Shown here: positions 1 through 13,427 of the stretch, one piece after another
Position numbering within the stretch: the first letter of the stretch is position 1
Layout of the letters: each line of letters opens with the position of its first letter
Source of the DNA: Coturnix japonica
Taxonomy: Eukaryota; Chordata; Aves; Galliformes; Phasianidae
Assembly: GCF_001577835.2 (NCBI RefSeq)
Contig: NC_029528.1
Span: forward strand, 2,470,265 to 2,534,264
Length of the DNA: 64,000 nucleotides
Direction: 5' to 3'
Position numbers and translations under genes: made by a program
Notes under the pieces: generated by a model
What the model saw: only the letters and a program-made list of their open reading frames with translations
Database searches by the model: none
What the model was told of the DNA's origin: nothing

Positions 1-1549
1 CCATGCTTAAAGAAACAAATATGTTTATTTGCAAGAACGGAGCCCGCTGAGGTTGCCAGAATTGATTTCTAATTCTCTGTCGCAGGCACACACTCAGTGC
101 TGTACAACTTAATGCAGCTGTTTCTAAGTTAGTGCCCTGTGAGTTGAACTGAGGTCTCAACTTGTCAGTGTTGGTGTAAACCCAGCCCTTGCCACAAGTG
201 TAGTCGCAGGGAGTTATTGGTGAGCGTCGTGCGCGGTCCCTTCCCAAGGGCAGGACGTGTGTGTGCGCGCACGCTGACCTCACGTGATGCCCGAGGAATG
301 CACTTTCCTTTTGATTATTTTTCTTGACCCAGATCGCTTCCAAATATGGTCTCGGCTTAAACAAGTTTGTATTCTTAGAGCTTGGGCGTTTGCAGAAGAA
401 ATTCTGGCTTCCAGCTGACTGTGCCAGCATGGGGGGAGCGGAGGCGGAGAACAACCTAAAAATGTAAAGATAAAAGGTGCCCAGCTGGACTCCCATTAGT
501 CCCAAAATGTACATTCTGTGCAGTGTTTATATGATGGTAGACAGGAAGATTTGTTTGGATATTTTTAGCCACAGTAGAATCCATTGTTTTAAAAGAAGTG
601 GCTATTGCTGAGTGATTGCCACCCAAACATCACTTCTCATCTGAAACAGATTTAAACAGTTTTCTTTATCCAAACTAAGAGAGAGAAAATTGTTAAGCTA
701 ATCAGCATAAGCAGAGGTAAAGTAAGTAATATCACAGGAATTACTAGTTGTAGTGAGCTGAACAGCTATTAATAACTTACTATGAAGCACATGGTTATTA
801 TTCTATACTTTGACCATTCTAAGTATGAAGTTTATCAGCACATACATGTCTCTCAGAAAAACAGATAGCACTGGGCAGCTGCTCTGAAAGCAACTGCTTA
901 GCATGGGAAATGCTGCACTGAATGAAAATCCTTCATCTTAATGAAAACTTACGTTTCCTCTGCCTGTGTATGTTAGCAAACAAACGAACTTTTAGCTCCA
1001 GTAACTTGTGCTTCAATAGAGCACTGGGCATAGCAGTTACAGCTCTATACTCTCACAGCTTGTAGCTGAGGGCAGCTCTGAGCTCCTGTGACACTGATGG
1101 CAACTGGAGGAACTTGTGCAGGACTTGAAAATGTGGATCCATCAGAGGGGCCCAGTGCAGGAGAATGGGATTTTGTGGTCTAGATGTAGGGAGAGGCTGC
1201 ATTTCATTGCATTACCTTACAGATACTGTGACTGTACTTCTGGTAATGATAACTTAGAGAAAGTGGGAAGTAGATTCCCACTCTGCAATGGTTGTGCTGC
1301 AGACCCAGGGAGACACCTCCTATGGGTGTTACTGTGTCCTCTCACTGGTGGCAGGTTGGGTGGTGGGGAGCACTGCGCACAAGCTCTGTGAGGGCTCCGA
1401 ATGGCCTTCAAAGGTACAAAGCTTTGTTTTTAACAACTGCCCCTGCACTCATATAAACTCCTAAGAACGCGGATGGATAAAATAGGGCAAAATATAACGA
1501 GCGGCAGCATTGCTTGCTGCTCGCTGTGGTAATGGGGCACGGGCTGGGG
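1..1549. other. Upstream intergenic DNA, no gene recognised
   Basis: This is AT-rich single-copy sequence with no open frame that resembles a protein and no clear splice structure. In mammals the neighbour on this side is DDX46, transcribed toward C5orf24, so the left few hundred bases could belong to its 3' UTR. I see no coding sequence or polyadenylation signal that proves it. Confidence 0.5.
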
Positions 1550-2240
1550 CTCACATGGGCTGCTCTCAGGGAGAAAATGGCGGCGCTGCCGCCGGGCGCC
1601 CCCGAGGCCGCCTCCTCTTCTCCTCCTCCTCCTCGTCCCGCCCCGCCCCGCCCCGCCCTGCCCCGCGCAGTCTCGCGGCGCGGCCCCGCTCGGGAGCGCG
1701 CTCGTGCCTCCCTCCCGCTCCCTCCCGCCGCCGCAGCGCCGCTCCCTGCAGCCGCCCGGCGGGGTGTGGGGAGGCGGCCCGTCGCTCCCGCCCGCCGCCC
1801 CGCGCCGCTCCCAGTCTCGCAGGCGCCGCAGGCCGCTCCGATCCCCGCAGGTAGGTGCGGGCCGGAGCCCTTCTCCTCGCGGCGGGAGGGCAAGATGGAG
1901 GCGGCGGGGGAGGGGAGCGGTGCGGAGCCGGCCCCGGTGGTCGCCGCGCCGCGGGGCCCTCGAGCAGGATTTGCTCGGGGCCGGGCAGAGGGGCCCGCTC
2001 GGCCTCGGCGGCGTCTCCCGCGGCACGGCCGGGCGGGGCGGGCGGCAGCGCTGCGGCGGGGCCCGGGCTGGGCCTGTGGCGGGGAGGGCCCTGAGGCGGC
2101 GCCGCCGGAGCGGGGAGGCAGCGGGATGCGGGGGAGGCGGGTGGGAGCCGGGCCGCAGTGAGACCCGGCCCTGCGGGAAGCGCCTCCTGCGGCCTAAGGG
2201 TCTCACCCCATCCCAGGTGCGGGGCCGCGTATTGTGTCCA
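1550..2240 (+). promoter_or_regulatory. C5orf24: CpG-island promoter and non-coding exon 1 of C5orf24
   Basis: GC content and CpG density rise sharply here. A run of CCCCG units (about 1635-1665) gives several GC boxes for Sp-type factors. The 11-mer AAAATGGCGGC at 1574-1584 matches the YY1 initiator-type site often found just inside transcription starts. A strong splice donor CCCGCAG|GTAGGTG puts the end of a non-coding first exon at 1850, in line with the mammalian gene, whose coding sequence lies wholly in a later exon. The exact start site cannot be read from the sequence. Long open frames on both strands here are products of GC richness. Confidence 0.75.
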
Positions 2241-5200
2241 GCCGCTGGGGATCGTTCTGCTTCTCTCTACACCAGCCGGCGTGTGGGGTTGCGGTGGGGA
2301 TGGATGTGTTTCCTTGAGGTGTGCGAGCCGTGCACATCCTGCTCACATGCATTTCGGGGCTGCCGAGCGCTCTGTTGCTTCCCTCCCATCCCTGTTTGTT
2401 GGTGCACTAACATGTGTGTGCTGTGTTCCTGTAAATAGCCCCGTGTGCCTTTAATTCTGCCTAGTCCTTCCAGGGTAGTTGATCAGTAGATGGTTGCACC
2501 TTCAGTTTGTGTTTCTCTCTGGGTGTCACTGAAGAAAGCAGCAGTTATTTGATCTCTGTTCTTCCTGTTGACGTTGTTCTGTTTTTGTTTTCAAAATACA
2601 AGGAACTCTTGGTCAGTACGTTTCTTAATTAGCAATGTATTCCTATGTCAGTATTTAAGTAGTGGAGTTTTTCTTACACTACGGTTTCTGTCTGTGCTAT
2701 TTACACCTCAGTGTTAGGAGCACCCAGAGCAGCTCTGTGCCTTTGCCCACTGTGGCACAGCCTCAGCAGGTGGGTGGATGTTGGCTCTGGTGCTGTGTCT
2801 GGGGATGTTGGTAGTTGTCAGAGCCTCCTGTGCTAATCCTGCTGCACAGAAACCCTATGGAAGTGCATATGGGGAGCTCAGCGCTGGGACTAGGGGGTGT
2901 TTGATCCCTCTCTTAAGCTTTAGACTCTTTTAGTGGGAGGAGGCTGAAGAAGGTGAGAACACCCACGGAGATGAATGAGCACCTCGTGCCTCTCAGCTGC
3001 TCCCTGGGGAGAGGAGAGGTGGGCGAGAACACCCGCAGAGATGAATAACCATCTCCAAGCTGAGATCTCCTCTGTTTTTCTTGGGAACAGCTCCTTTAGA
3101 GGAGGAGGCAGCTTTACAAGCACTAATGATACTTTCTTTATAAACATGCACCTCCACCTGCTCTGTCATTCATATGCATATCTGGCTCGCTTTGAAATTT
3201 GGTAATTACAGAACCGCAGAATAATCAGGGCGCAGTTTCACAACTGCACTTTCTCAGGCACAGCCTGGCCCCATGGCTGCCTTGGTTCCATGCTGCCCTG
3301 ACTCCAACTTTGCCTCTTCCCCATCGTCCGGTCCCTGTGCTGCATTTGGGATTCATCAGACCCTTTTGTTCAGGTCTTTTAGGCTGAATCATCACAAAGT
3401 CATCCCTGTGAGGTCTGGTCAGTGTTGTAACTGGGGTGGGTGATGGAGGAGCCAGAGCATTTGGTGACAGTGAGGTAACGTGGCTCTGGCTAACCAAGAG
3501 CTTTGGTCCATCTGTGCTTCCTCTCCTGCCCCAGTGCCAGCCACCCGCTGTGTTTTCTCATTGGATCGGCTTTGGTCTGGATGTTGGCTTGTCCTGCTCT
3601 TGCACAACAGTTAGTGTTGGTACAAGGAGTGGGAGGAAAAAGAGGAAACAGCAGATCATCCTGCTCAGAAAAAAAAACGTGTGTTTGGAGTAGTTTCTGC
3701 TGGGTGTGAAGCCAAACCGTCAGCTGTGTCCACGTAATGGGAGGTGCACTTAATTAGATTACTGACATGGTCCTCGGTTTCATGAAGCTGTACTAACTCG
3801 TTTGAGCATCCTCTTTCACATTGTCGTGGTTACATGATCTTAATTTCTGTCGGAAAAAGTCTGGCTGGTGTTGATATCTACTGAAACTGCCCTCGGGTGG
3901 GACAGGCTTATTTCTGGGGCTGGAGAGCCTGAGGGTGCCCTGTTTGCTGTGCTGTGCAGTCACGTCGTGCTGTGCTGTGTGTTGATACAAAGGCATCCAG
4001 TATTCGGGCTCTCCAGGGGACGGTTTCCCTATGTGAGTGTCTTAAGTCTTATTTCCTTCCATTATATATTGTGAATGTTGAATTACTAGCACGCAAAAGC
4101 AGCTTTCACCTATTGCCATCGAGGACAGAAATGGGTCTGGGCCCCAGTAAAGTGCCCCTGCACCTGCACTGCCTGAACAGCAGCAGCAGCGCCTCTGAGC
4201 TGAGAGCTGACATGGGGGTTGGGGATGGGGAGGACGCCTCCAGCTCCAGGAGGGGCAGTGCTTCTAATGTGTTGCATTGCTTGGGGAGTACTTTGTTTCT
4301 CCATCTTCTTTTTTGGACAAAGAGTAACTGGAGAAAGAAGAGAGAACATTTCAGGGAGCAATTTCGATTTGCAACCTTGCATTATTGCAAGTAGCAGCTT
4401 TATATTTTGGCTCATTTCAGTTTGTTTTTACCTGCTGTCAACGGATGAGAAAAGCTGTGTTACACAATGAATGCTTAGAAAGTGTTTTGTAAGCACAGTG
4501 TGGAGGAACTGGTTGACTGTCTTCAGGCGTTGGTTATGTATTGAACACTCGTCTGCTTCTCACACTGCCCTCTGCAACCAAACGGAGCCTGCAGCCCCTG
4601 TGCTGCTGAATATGGCACAGAGCCTTCTTTATGCAGGGAGCTCGAACAGAGTTGGTCCTGTGCTTCATTCCAGCTATTCTAATTGAGAGAAGCGATGTCC
4701 CGACTACTAGCACAGAAATAATGCTTGTGTTTCTAAGTGCTGTGTCGCAGACTTTGTGTGCGTTTGCTCTATGCAGGATTGGGTGGTGATGAAGATGTGC
4801 TGATAATGTCTCCTGCAGCTCTGTCTGCACTGCTGAAGCTATTGCAGGGAATTGAGTGGGTTTTATATACTGTCGTTAAAAGCAGAATTCTCCGTATTGG
4901 CAGTAGGAGTTTACCTTTCCTGCTATAGTTTGAGAAGCTGTAGGTGAGCTTCCAATGTTCAAAGGCCCTGATTCCAGGTGTATTTCAGCAGCTTTAAGCT
5001 GGAAAAGTGCTGTATTTGCGGTAGAGGGAGGCACTGTTTCTGCCTAACCAAGAGTTATAATATCACAGGAATTAGGTGAAACTTATTAAGTTTCTGCTGT
5101 GTCTGTATTGGCTTTAATAAGATTTCTGTTTCATCTCCCAGCAGAAAAGAGCAAAGAATGTCAAGTTTGACCATGAAATACAAGATGCTTAGAGGCAGCC

Positions 5201-7568
5201 TCACTGACAGACAGAGCTGTGAGCCAAGGCAGACCTCACGCTCACCTCACTAGTGCTGAGCCAGGTCAGAAGCGTGGTAAGGCAGCAGTATACTGACAGG
5301 TGGGGTTATAGCCACAGTTAGAACCCCCCAGCAACAAAACCTGCAGGTCCCAGATAGATGGCCCTGTCCCTGTCCTCATTCCTAGCAGCATTGCAGCTTC
5401 TGTGCTTCGTTGTGTGTGGAGCTCTTGTGCTACCTCTTTCCAGAGCTAGTTTATTCAGTTGTCTCCTCCTTTCCCCATCATTTGAATGAAAATTGACTAC
5501 TAGATAGAGAAGGATCCAAACAGAAAACTCAGTATGGCCTCCAGTAGAAACCTTCTCAAATTGCCACTGAGTGAGTTTACTGCAGTGCCTGGTGTTAACT
5601 ATTGTGTTGAGAAGTTCAGCAAGATTTAAAACTGATTTAAACAAGCTTGTACATTTCTATTTACATACTTAAGTATGGGCTCAAAACAAGCACGTTCTGA
5701 TTCACTGGGAACTTTTCAGGCTGGTTTTGCTGAAGAATGCTTGGGCACAGAGTTGTGTGCATTTGCTGGTGCAGTACAGCTGGAGTGGGATTTTAAAGCT
5801 GGCATTGCTTTGGATTTTGTACCATGCTTTCCTCAGTTATATCCCCCCCACCCAAACACTTGCTTCTGCTCTACAGATGACTCATGTAGTGTGCCTGCTT
5901 CATTCTTTCATTCCCTACTGCAATGTGAATACAGAAAAATGAGGCTGGCAGTGTCCGCACCAGACTAAGGTAGACTAGAGAGCTCTTTTCTAAAGGAAAC
6001 TTCTCATAAATATGTCTCAAATAAAAGAAAATACAGAACACAAGCTTTGGGAACTACTTGACATTGTCATGACTTTAATAATGGCAGTAACACAGACCAT
6101 GACCAGATGCATGTGTTCCACCTGAAGGCAGTGTTTGCAGAGCGCGGTTGCCCTGGACACTGTGTGCTGACCCTGCCTGTTCTCTGCTAAAGGCAGCCTT
6201 GCTAATTATTCTCATTTCTTTCCACTTGCCAGCCAACATGTGCACTAACAGTGGTTTCATGCTTGTTCCACCGTTTCCCCATTCAATGTGCAGAATTGTA
6301 GCATGTGGGTAATCTCTGCTAGAACCAACTATTATTTGGACTATAGTGCTATTCCAGTTTCACTATTTGACATAAAATCGTATTCATACATTTGCACAAG
6401 AGTAATGCTTGCACTGTAACATGCATTTGTGGAGCCAAGGTAAATGGGAGTCTGAGCAGGGAGTGTGACCCTTGTAATCAGAAGGGAAGGGTACGCATGG
6501 GGGTTTTCTCCTGGGTAAATAGGCTGCTTCTGGTATTCTGTTTCTCTGGCTGGGAGGAAACCCTTGCAACTGTGGGGTAAATTCAGTGATCAATGGTAGA
6601 ATGTAGATTTGTTTGCCTTAGGAGATACTCCTTATCTACAGGAGGCAAAATACCATCAATATTCCAGACCTTACCTGCTAGAGAATGTACCACAGCAGGA
6701 AATGTTTGTCTTCCCAGGTGTGACTGTAGGGCACAGAATTGCTCTGAAGAGCTGGATGCTGATTGGGTTAATCGTGGTTAAATGTTACACAGGCTGAATG
6801 GGTGCAAATGTCATCCTGTTCCTCTTTGAGCACCTCGTTGGCTGCTGCTGTGCCTACCTGCTGGACGTCTGTCTGTCTGTCTGTCTGCTGGAGCTGGGGC
6901 AGCATGAAGCAGCATGCACGGGAGTCACCTTCATAACCTCCTGAAGTTTCTGCTTTGTAATGGATCCCTTGTGTAGCTTTATATTCCCAACAGTGGCCTC
7001 ACTGTCTTTGCAGAGTATCTCACCTGTTTCTGTGTTTCTTACATAACTGTAGAAACAACAAAACTGATGAGTGTTTTATTAATTAGCTGCTTTTAAAACA
7101 ACAGCACAATCTCTGCTGGCCTGAATCTGTTGAACCAGGAGAACAGTGTGGTGTTTCTCCTTACTCACAGATCTCCACTAATCTTACATCTATAGCAGCT
7201 AGAAGGTGGATGAGGTTTGGTCAGAAGGGCTTTGAAATGGCAGTGGGTGAGCGGATGTTGTGTATCTTCTGGCTGAACTGCTCTTGTTCAGTTCTTTAAT
7301 GCACTTCTTCCCTAATTGAGTGCTTCTGAATAGCATGTCCTTTAAGTGGTTGCTTTTAACTAAAGGTTACCATGCAAACCTTCAGGTGAAATCTTATTAA
7401 TACTTCTCATCTAAAAAAGTAATTTGCTGGCACTGATGCTGTTCACCAAAAAATGGAAATTGCTTGCACTTGTGTTAGAAAATAAAAGTAGATCTTGAAA
7501 GATTTTCTTGTGGAACAGTGCAGTGTTGGTTTTTATTGACATAGATTTCTCTCTCTTCTTTTTGATAG
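1851..7568 (+). other. C5orf24: C5orf24 intron 1
   Basis: The intron runs from the GTAGGTG donor at 1851 to an acceptor ending TTTTTGATAG at 7568. It holds no recognisable exon or transposon. A short (GTCT)n run lies at about 6867-6887. The open frames inside are short and lack family resemblance. Confidence 0.7.
6867..6887. repeat. (GTCT)n microsatellite
   Basis: Five tandem GTCT units lie inside C5orf24 intron 1. This is simple sequence with no other content. Confidence 0.85.
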
Positions 7569-8138
<570 letters not shown>

Positions 8139-11100
8139 AAGGAAGAAAGTAGTAACTGCTTACTAATCTGCTTTACTCTGGATTTTGGCATGTTTCTTGC
8201 ATTTTATTGTAGCATTTGCATACGTTTGAGTTTCTAGATTTTATTTTCACTCAAATAATGCCACAGTCTACGGGTGCAGTTCAGTAACTTTTAAAGCAGT
8301 GTCAAGAGGGCACTGCTCTAAAGTCTTTTTAGTTGTTGTTTTTTAAATCATAATTGAAAAGAAAGGCTGAACTGGAGGTGTCTACACCTGAGTAATATCC
8401 GTGTTCCTAGTTTTACATTCAGTTTTGGGTAAATCTAGTTTTGTGGTTATGCATTAAGTAATTGAAAGAAGGAAGATAGAATTAGCTGGTTGTTGGCTCC
8501 CAGTGGGGCCTATCTCACCATAGGGAACTGGTGCAGATGAGTTCACACTTGATAAAGAAAAGGAAATTATTTGGGACTGTTTAACTAGTAAAAACAGCAA
8601 CCTTCTGAGTTCCTGTGTGTTTTTAAAAGGAATAGAAAGCAAGCTACGTTCTGCATTTCTACAGGAGCTTCTCCAGACCTCAGACAGATCCATAGAAACT
8701 TAACAAACCAACCAAAAAAAAAAAACCAAAAAACCCACCAATTTTCTTTTTGTTTCTGTGTTGATTTCTGGAGCTGTAGCACGAAGTCAATTTCAAATCA
8801 TGTTCCAAAAATGATTTTTGAAAATAAGAGCTGAAAGCTGAGCGTTGGCACAGCGCGCTGCAGCGTCACAGCGCCTTATTAACACGAGCTAATTTGCCTT
8901 TAGGTGATAGCTGTTCTTTTTGTTATGCTGGCACAGGATCCTGCTATGTAATTTAGAAATGCCTAAATATATTTACCAAACCACAGATAGTTCTTTACAT
9001 TTTGAAATATTTTATAAGAAATTAAGTACTGTTCATTCTAGTAACACACTTGGTTAATATTAAGCAGTACGTCCTTAATCTGTAAATATCTATTTACACT
9101 GGTTTTTGCCTTTAAAAATCTCTGCTTAGGTGGCGACAGTTTAATAGCTTTTAAAGTATTAATCTATAATGTTTACAAATTAAACTTTTTAAATAGACAC
9201 TGTTGCCAAGTTTTCAGGCTTCGTTTTGCCAGATATTCCTGGAAATACAGTTCTTGCATTGTCGGACACTTAGGCTATATTTAAGTTACGGGACGTTCTG
9301 TATCTACCAAAGGACACCATTTTCATGATTTATAAAAGCAAACTGTATAGCTGATGCAAACAGGATGCAGTTTACTGCACTGCTAGACCCCAGAGATGAA
9401 GTAATTCATAGGAATTCATCTATGCATGCAAGCTGAAAAAAAATGTTGTTGGTTGACTATAAATACCTTTCTTGACTCAAACTTAAGCCTTCCCTCTTTC
9501 CAAAAGAAATGTCCCATTTTTCAGCTGGATGTGCTTAATTTAAGTGTGAGAGAGCGTATGTGTGCATGTAATGTGCGCATACTTTAATCTAGACTTCAAA
9601 AAAATCCATATAAATCCTCAATGTTGCATATTGTTTGTTCTAAATTTATTTTTACTGGAATCCAAGCTCTTTTTTTTCTTTTTCCACCTGGAAGAAAGTT
9701 CCTATTTAAGTTGTTTGAAGCAAAATGTGACTCGGTGATAAATTTGTAGGCTCATGCATCTGGGGAGGGGGTGGTTATATATAAAGCTTGGCGATCTGGG
9801 GAGCAAAAGAAATTGGGTTAATTAGTGCTTATGCTGAACTGATAACTTTTGTTAACATAAATGCTATTCTGGCCTGCTGACATTTTGATGAGAGCTCTTG
9901 ATTTCAGTGCTGACGACTTAAGAAACAGATGTCATGTTTCATACCTTTTTTATCAGGAAAAAAGCAGCAAGCCTTCAGGTGTTCCAGTGATGCCTAACAC
10001 ATAATGAGCTGGACTTTATGCTGTACTTTACGATAGGTGTGTTGAATTGTTTTTGGGGAACTGTGTATGCACTGGCAACTAAGACAATGAACCTCAGCTG
10101 TACTGGATGGCTCCTTAGGCGATATCTGAATTAACGGCAGCTAAACTGCTACTAAAACTAGTTTCTTCATGCTGAAGCTATGAGATCCAGTGATACGTTC
10201 TGTTCCTCAGCAAACTCACAAGTCTGAAATCTAGCGATTTCTCAGAGCGATGTAACTTCTGACACATGCAAAATGCTAACGTGAGTTCATTCACCCTCAG
10301 GATCTGTGTTGTATTGGCTGTTTTTAATCAGATGATTTTTCAACAAAAGACTGCTTTAAGTTCTTACCTGAACTCAGCTGGGAAAGCTGTCCTCTTCAGC
10401 TGAATGTAGAACCTGCAGGAGCGTCACACCTCGCTGGCAAGGAACGTGTTGCATGTCACCACTGTACCTTGGAGAAACTCCACTTACCTCCTCTGTTTAT
10501 CTGGTTTGCTCCTGTTCCATTTCTCCCTCGTGCATCTACTCGATGGTGCTGTGCTGTGTGTCAGGAGATAATGCAGCTGTATCACTGTTCCGCTAGTATA
10601 ATGAATTTTAATCAAGTATGCTGATGAAATAATGAAATCATCTAAGCAACTTCTGTTCGTTACAGTGTTTATTAATTATGTCAAATGAAATGTAATCCCA
10701 GTTAAAAAAAACAAACCAACAAAACAGCAATTAATGTTGTCAATTGTGAAACGAGGAGCATAAAGTAGAAAAGTGTTCTGCAAAGGGCTGCGTGGCACCT
10801 GGGATCTGGCAAGGAGACCAGCAGGGTCCTGCTGGGCATTTCCTCATTCTGCTTTATTTAGATCTGACTGTAGTCGACTGGCGCCATGCAGCGAGGGGAA
10901 GAAAAAGGAAGGAAGACATTTGAAGTGAAAGAGGAATGGAATTTTCAAATACTTCTGCTTTGCCTATGTATAATGTGCAGAATACGTGCTTTAAAAAATA
11001 CCCAAACAACCCAACAACACTTTTCTTTCCACATAAACACTGAAGCAGCATGTTAATGCCTAAACTTTACTAGTACCAGTGGGAAAACTGGACTTTTCCC

Positions 11101-12380
11101 CCCTCCCCCGTAGTATGAAAACATAACTTGTAAGGTAAATTGCTTATTTTATATTCTATATCATAATTCAGCTATTCATAAGCTAGGATCACTGTTGTGT
11201 GTTAACACTGTTCAGAAGATCTACACGTCAAGTTTGCTTTTTAATGATCTCTTTTAATTATCAAGTTTCTAACGTCTTATTTATACATGAATGAAATGTA
11301 TTCACTTGCTATTACTCTTTGATGATGCTATACGAGTTCACTGTTTAATATACATAGAGTTACGACTTTTCTGTTTCTGATTAAATTTACTTAAACTTTA
11401 AAACCAAATAGTTTTGCTACTATAAAGTCTTGCACTGGACATATTCAAGATGATAGCACCATATTTTGGCAGGAAAGAAAAACCAACAGATACCATCCAT
11501 CAGAAGAGGCTAACAGTGAAATTCAGTACAGTGTGTTTAAGATCAGCTGTTAGCCTTGCTGTTAAAACAGCGCTCTTTATGTCTTGGATTTAGTTCAATC
11601 GAAATAACTCCGTATCGAGAGCCATTAAAGATCTCTGTTTCGAAGGAATATATTTTCATTTCATCTGAAAGATCTGAGAGTTTGGTCGGGACAAAACCAA
11701 ACCTCGTCAGTGAAATTTGTCTATGAAGAGAATTACTTGGAACTACATACAGTACACAGTAATTCAGATGTGAATTAAACTCCCTTCCCCCTTCTTGAAG
11801 AGCTTTAAAAGGCAGAGTGAAATGAAGTCATTTGTCTGCTGGCTTCGTTAACCGAGACTCTGCTCTTCTTTGTTGTATGTATAATAACATTTCATGCTAT
11901 CCCTATAGAGTTGACAGTTAAAACAAGTGATAACAATCATAAATACTTTGAACTGCAGACCTAATTTCTGACCACAAAAGAAGTTTATTCTTCTCTATTT
12001 TAATGCATATATTTTAACACCGCTTAAATATATTTATGACTTTAGTAGAGGCTAGACTTTTCTCTTTAAGACTTTTTTTTTTTCCAGGTAGATAAATCTG
12101 TATTCTGAAGTTTGGAACCACTTTCTGATACTTTAACCTTTCATCGTTTGCTTTTCCACAGGTTTACTTTGGGAATACAGTAATCTGTTCAATATCTAGT
12201 ATCAGCACCCTGTCCTCTGCTGTAAAAAGCCTGATTAGATACTGTGTATGTTTTTATGTCCATGAACTTGAGCTACTCGTGTGCAATTATGTGTATGGGA
12301 ATGGAGTAGTGTTCATGATCTGTATTTACATCATCATATGGATGTATATTTATTAATAAAGTTAATACTTTAAAACCTAA
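8139..12380 (+). other. C5orf24: C5orf24 3' UTR, about 4.2 kb
   Basis: AT-rich sequence with no open frame of note follows the stop codon. It carries many ATTTA-type and T-rich stretches typical of long regulated 3' UTRs. An AATAAA at 12355-12360 followed by T-rich and then (TG)n sequence is the best polyadenylation site, because GU-rich DNA downstream favours cleavage. Earlier ATTAAA hexamers (for example near 9178, 11380 and 11625) could give shorter forms. The 3' end is inferred, not proven. Confidence 0.7.
12355..12360 (+). terminator. C5orf24: Polyadenylation signal of C5orf24
   Basis: A canonical AATAAA is followed within 50 bases by T-rich and TG-repeat DNA that can serve as the downstream GU-rich element. 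Confidence 0.65.
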
Positions 12381-12403
12381 TGATTATTTTATATGTGCTT
12401 TTG

Positions 12404-12406
<3 letters not shown>

Positions 12407-12454
<48 letters not shown>
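12407..12454. repeat. (TG)n microsatellite, about 24 units
   Basis: This is an uninterrupted TG dinucleotide run just past the C5orf24 polyadenylation signal. It is likely to vary in length between individuals and may form Z-DNA. Confidence 0.95.
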
Positions 12455-12455
<1 letters not shown>

Positions 12456-13229
12456 CAGCATGTCAGAGCAATAACTTGAACCCATCTCTGCTGTAAATAG
12501 GAATTGTTAAGTTAATTAATTGTAGTTAAGTGTGTGGTGCAGCTTGTGCAGGTGTTGCTTAAAATCGGGTGATCAGATTTGTTCTCTGCTTCTATGAAGC
12601 TCAGGTGAGTGGCTCCAGCACACTGTGTTCATGCTTGTGTGGACTTAAAAACACACAAAGAATATGTGAGAGATGGAGGACATTCATAATTACACAGTAC
12701 AGGCTTATTAGCAGCCTTGGAGGTTGCTTTGCTGCTCATTTATCCCAGGTCACAGCTCAGTAGCACTGTTTGTTTGTTTGCCAGCTGTGCCAGTTGGACC
12801 TTAATGGAAGCTTTATGGTGGCTTTATCTTCCTGGTAATGCCACTTATGTGTCTGATGTGACACTGGGCTGTGCTTTGGAGCTGGACTGGTTTGATTATT
12901 TAGAGCAGATATAGGTTTATTTAGAGCAGATATAGGTTTAGTTGATTATTTAGAGCAGAAATAAATAGCCTTGAAGTTAAGGTTGCCACATCTCAATTGG
13001 AAATGGAGGGTGTGTTTCCCCCCAGCCTCTTGGGTTCCCTGTGTGTGTGTTTTTATTCTATCAGCTATTCTGGTATGTTCTCTATGCAAACTTCAGTTTT
13101 ATATCTTAAGGCCTAAAGTACCTCCTATATTTATTCTCATACAGATTATATGGGCAGTGAGTGGGCTGGGTGGTGATTTCGAACGGCACAGTTCCCTGCA
13201 GTGCTGTGTGAGCTCCAGCAGCCCGTCCT
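12455..13229. other. Intergenic DNA between C5orf24 and TXNDC15
   Basis: No gene is seen. The only structure is a short repeat near 12896-12968 in which TTATTTAGAGCAGATATAGGT occurs twice almost perfectly and a third time in altered form. Confidence 0.6.
12896..12968. repeat. Three-copy short tandem repeat
   Basis: The motif TTATTTAGAGCAGATATAGG occurs twice close together and a third, diverged copy (TTATTTAGAGCAGAAATA) follows after a short spacer. It looks like a recent local duplication. Confidence 0.7.
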
Positions 13230-13427
13230 GTCCCTTCCTGGGCACAGGCCGCAGCCCTGACACAAAATCGCGTCACATCCCGACTGAGAACGCGATGGAG
13301 CCGCGTCAAAATGGCGGCACGTCTCCTTCCGCCTCTAACGTATGCACGCATTACACCGGTAGCGGAAGCGCCTGAGGACTTCCGGCGGAAGTGCCCGTTG
13401 TCCGTGGAGACGCAGAGCTGTGGTGGG
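13230..13427 (+). promoter_or_regulatory. TXNDC15: TXNDC15 promoter
   Basis: CpG-rich DNA lies just upstream of the start codon. It has a YY1-type AAAATGGCGGC at 13308-13318 and ETS-type motifs (GCGGAAGC, and the back-to-back CTTCCGGCGGAAG near 13380). This is the usual pattern of a TATA-less housekeeping promoter. No TATA box is seen. The start site is probably between about 13300 and 13420. Confidence 0.65.

Noticed and set aside
1408-2438. Several overlapping long frames of 98-258 codons on both strands, including one with ATG in a good context at 1894
   Set aside because: They lie in the C5orf24 CpG island, are Arg/Pro/Gly/Ala-rich in every frame and match no family; GC richness explains them.
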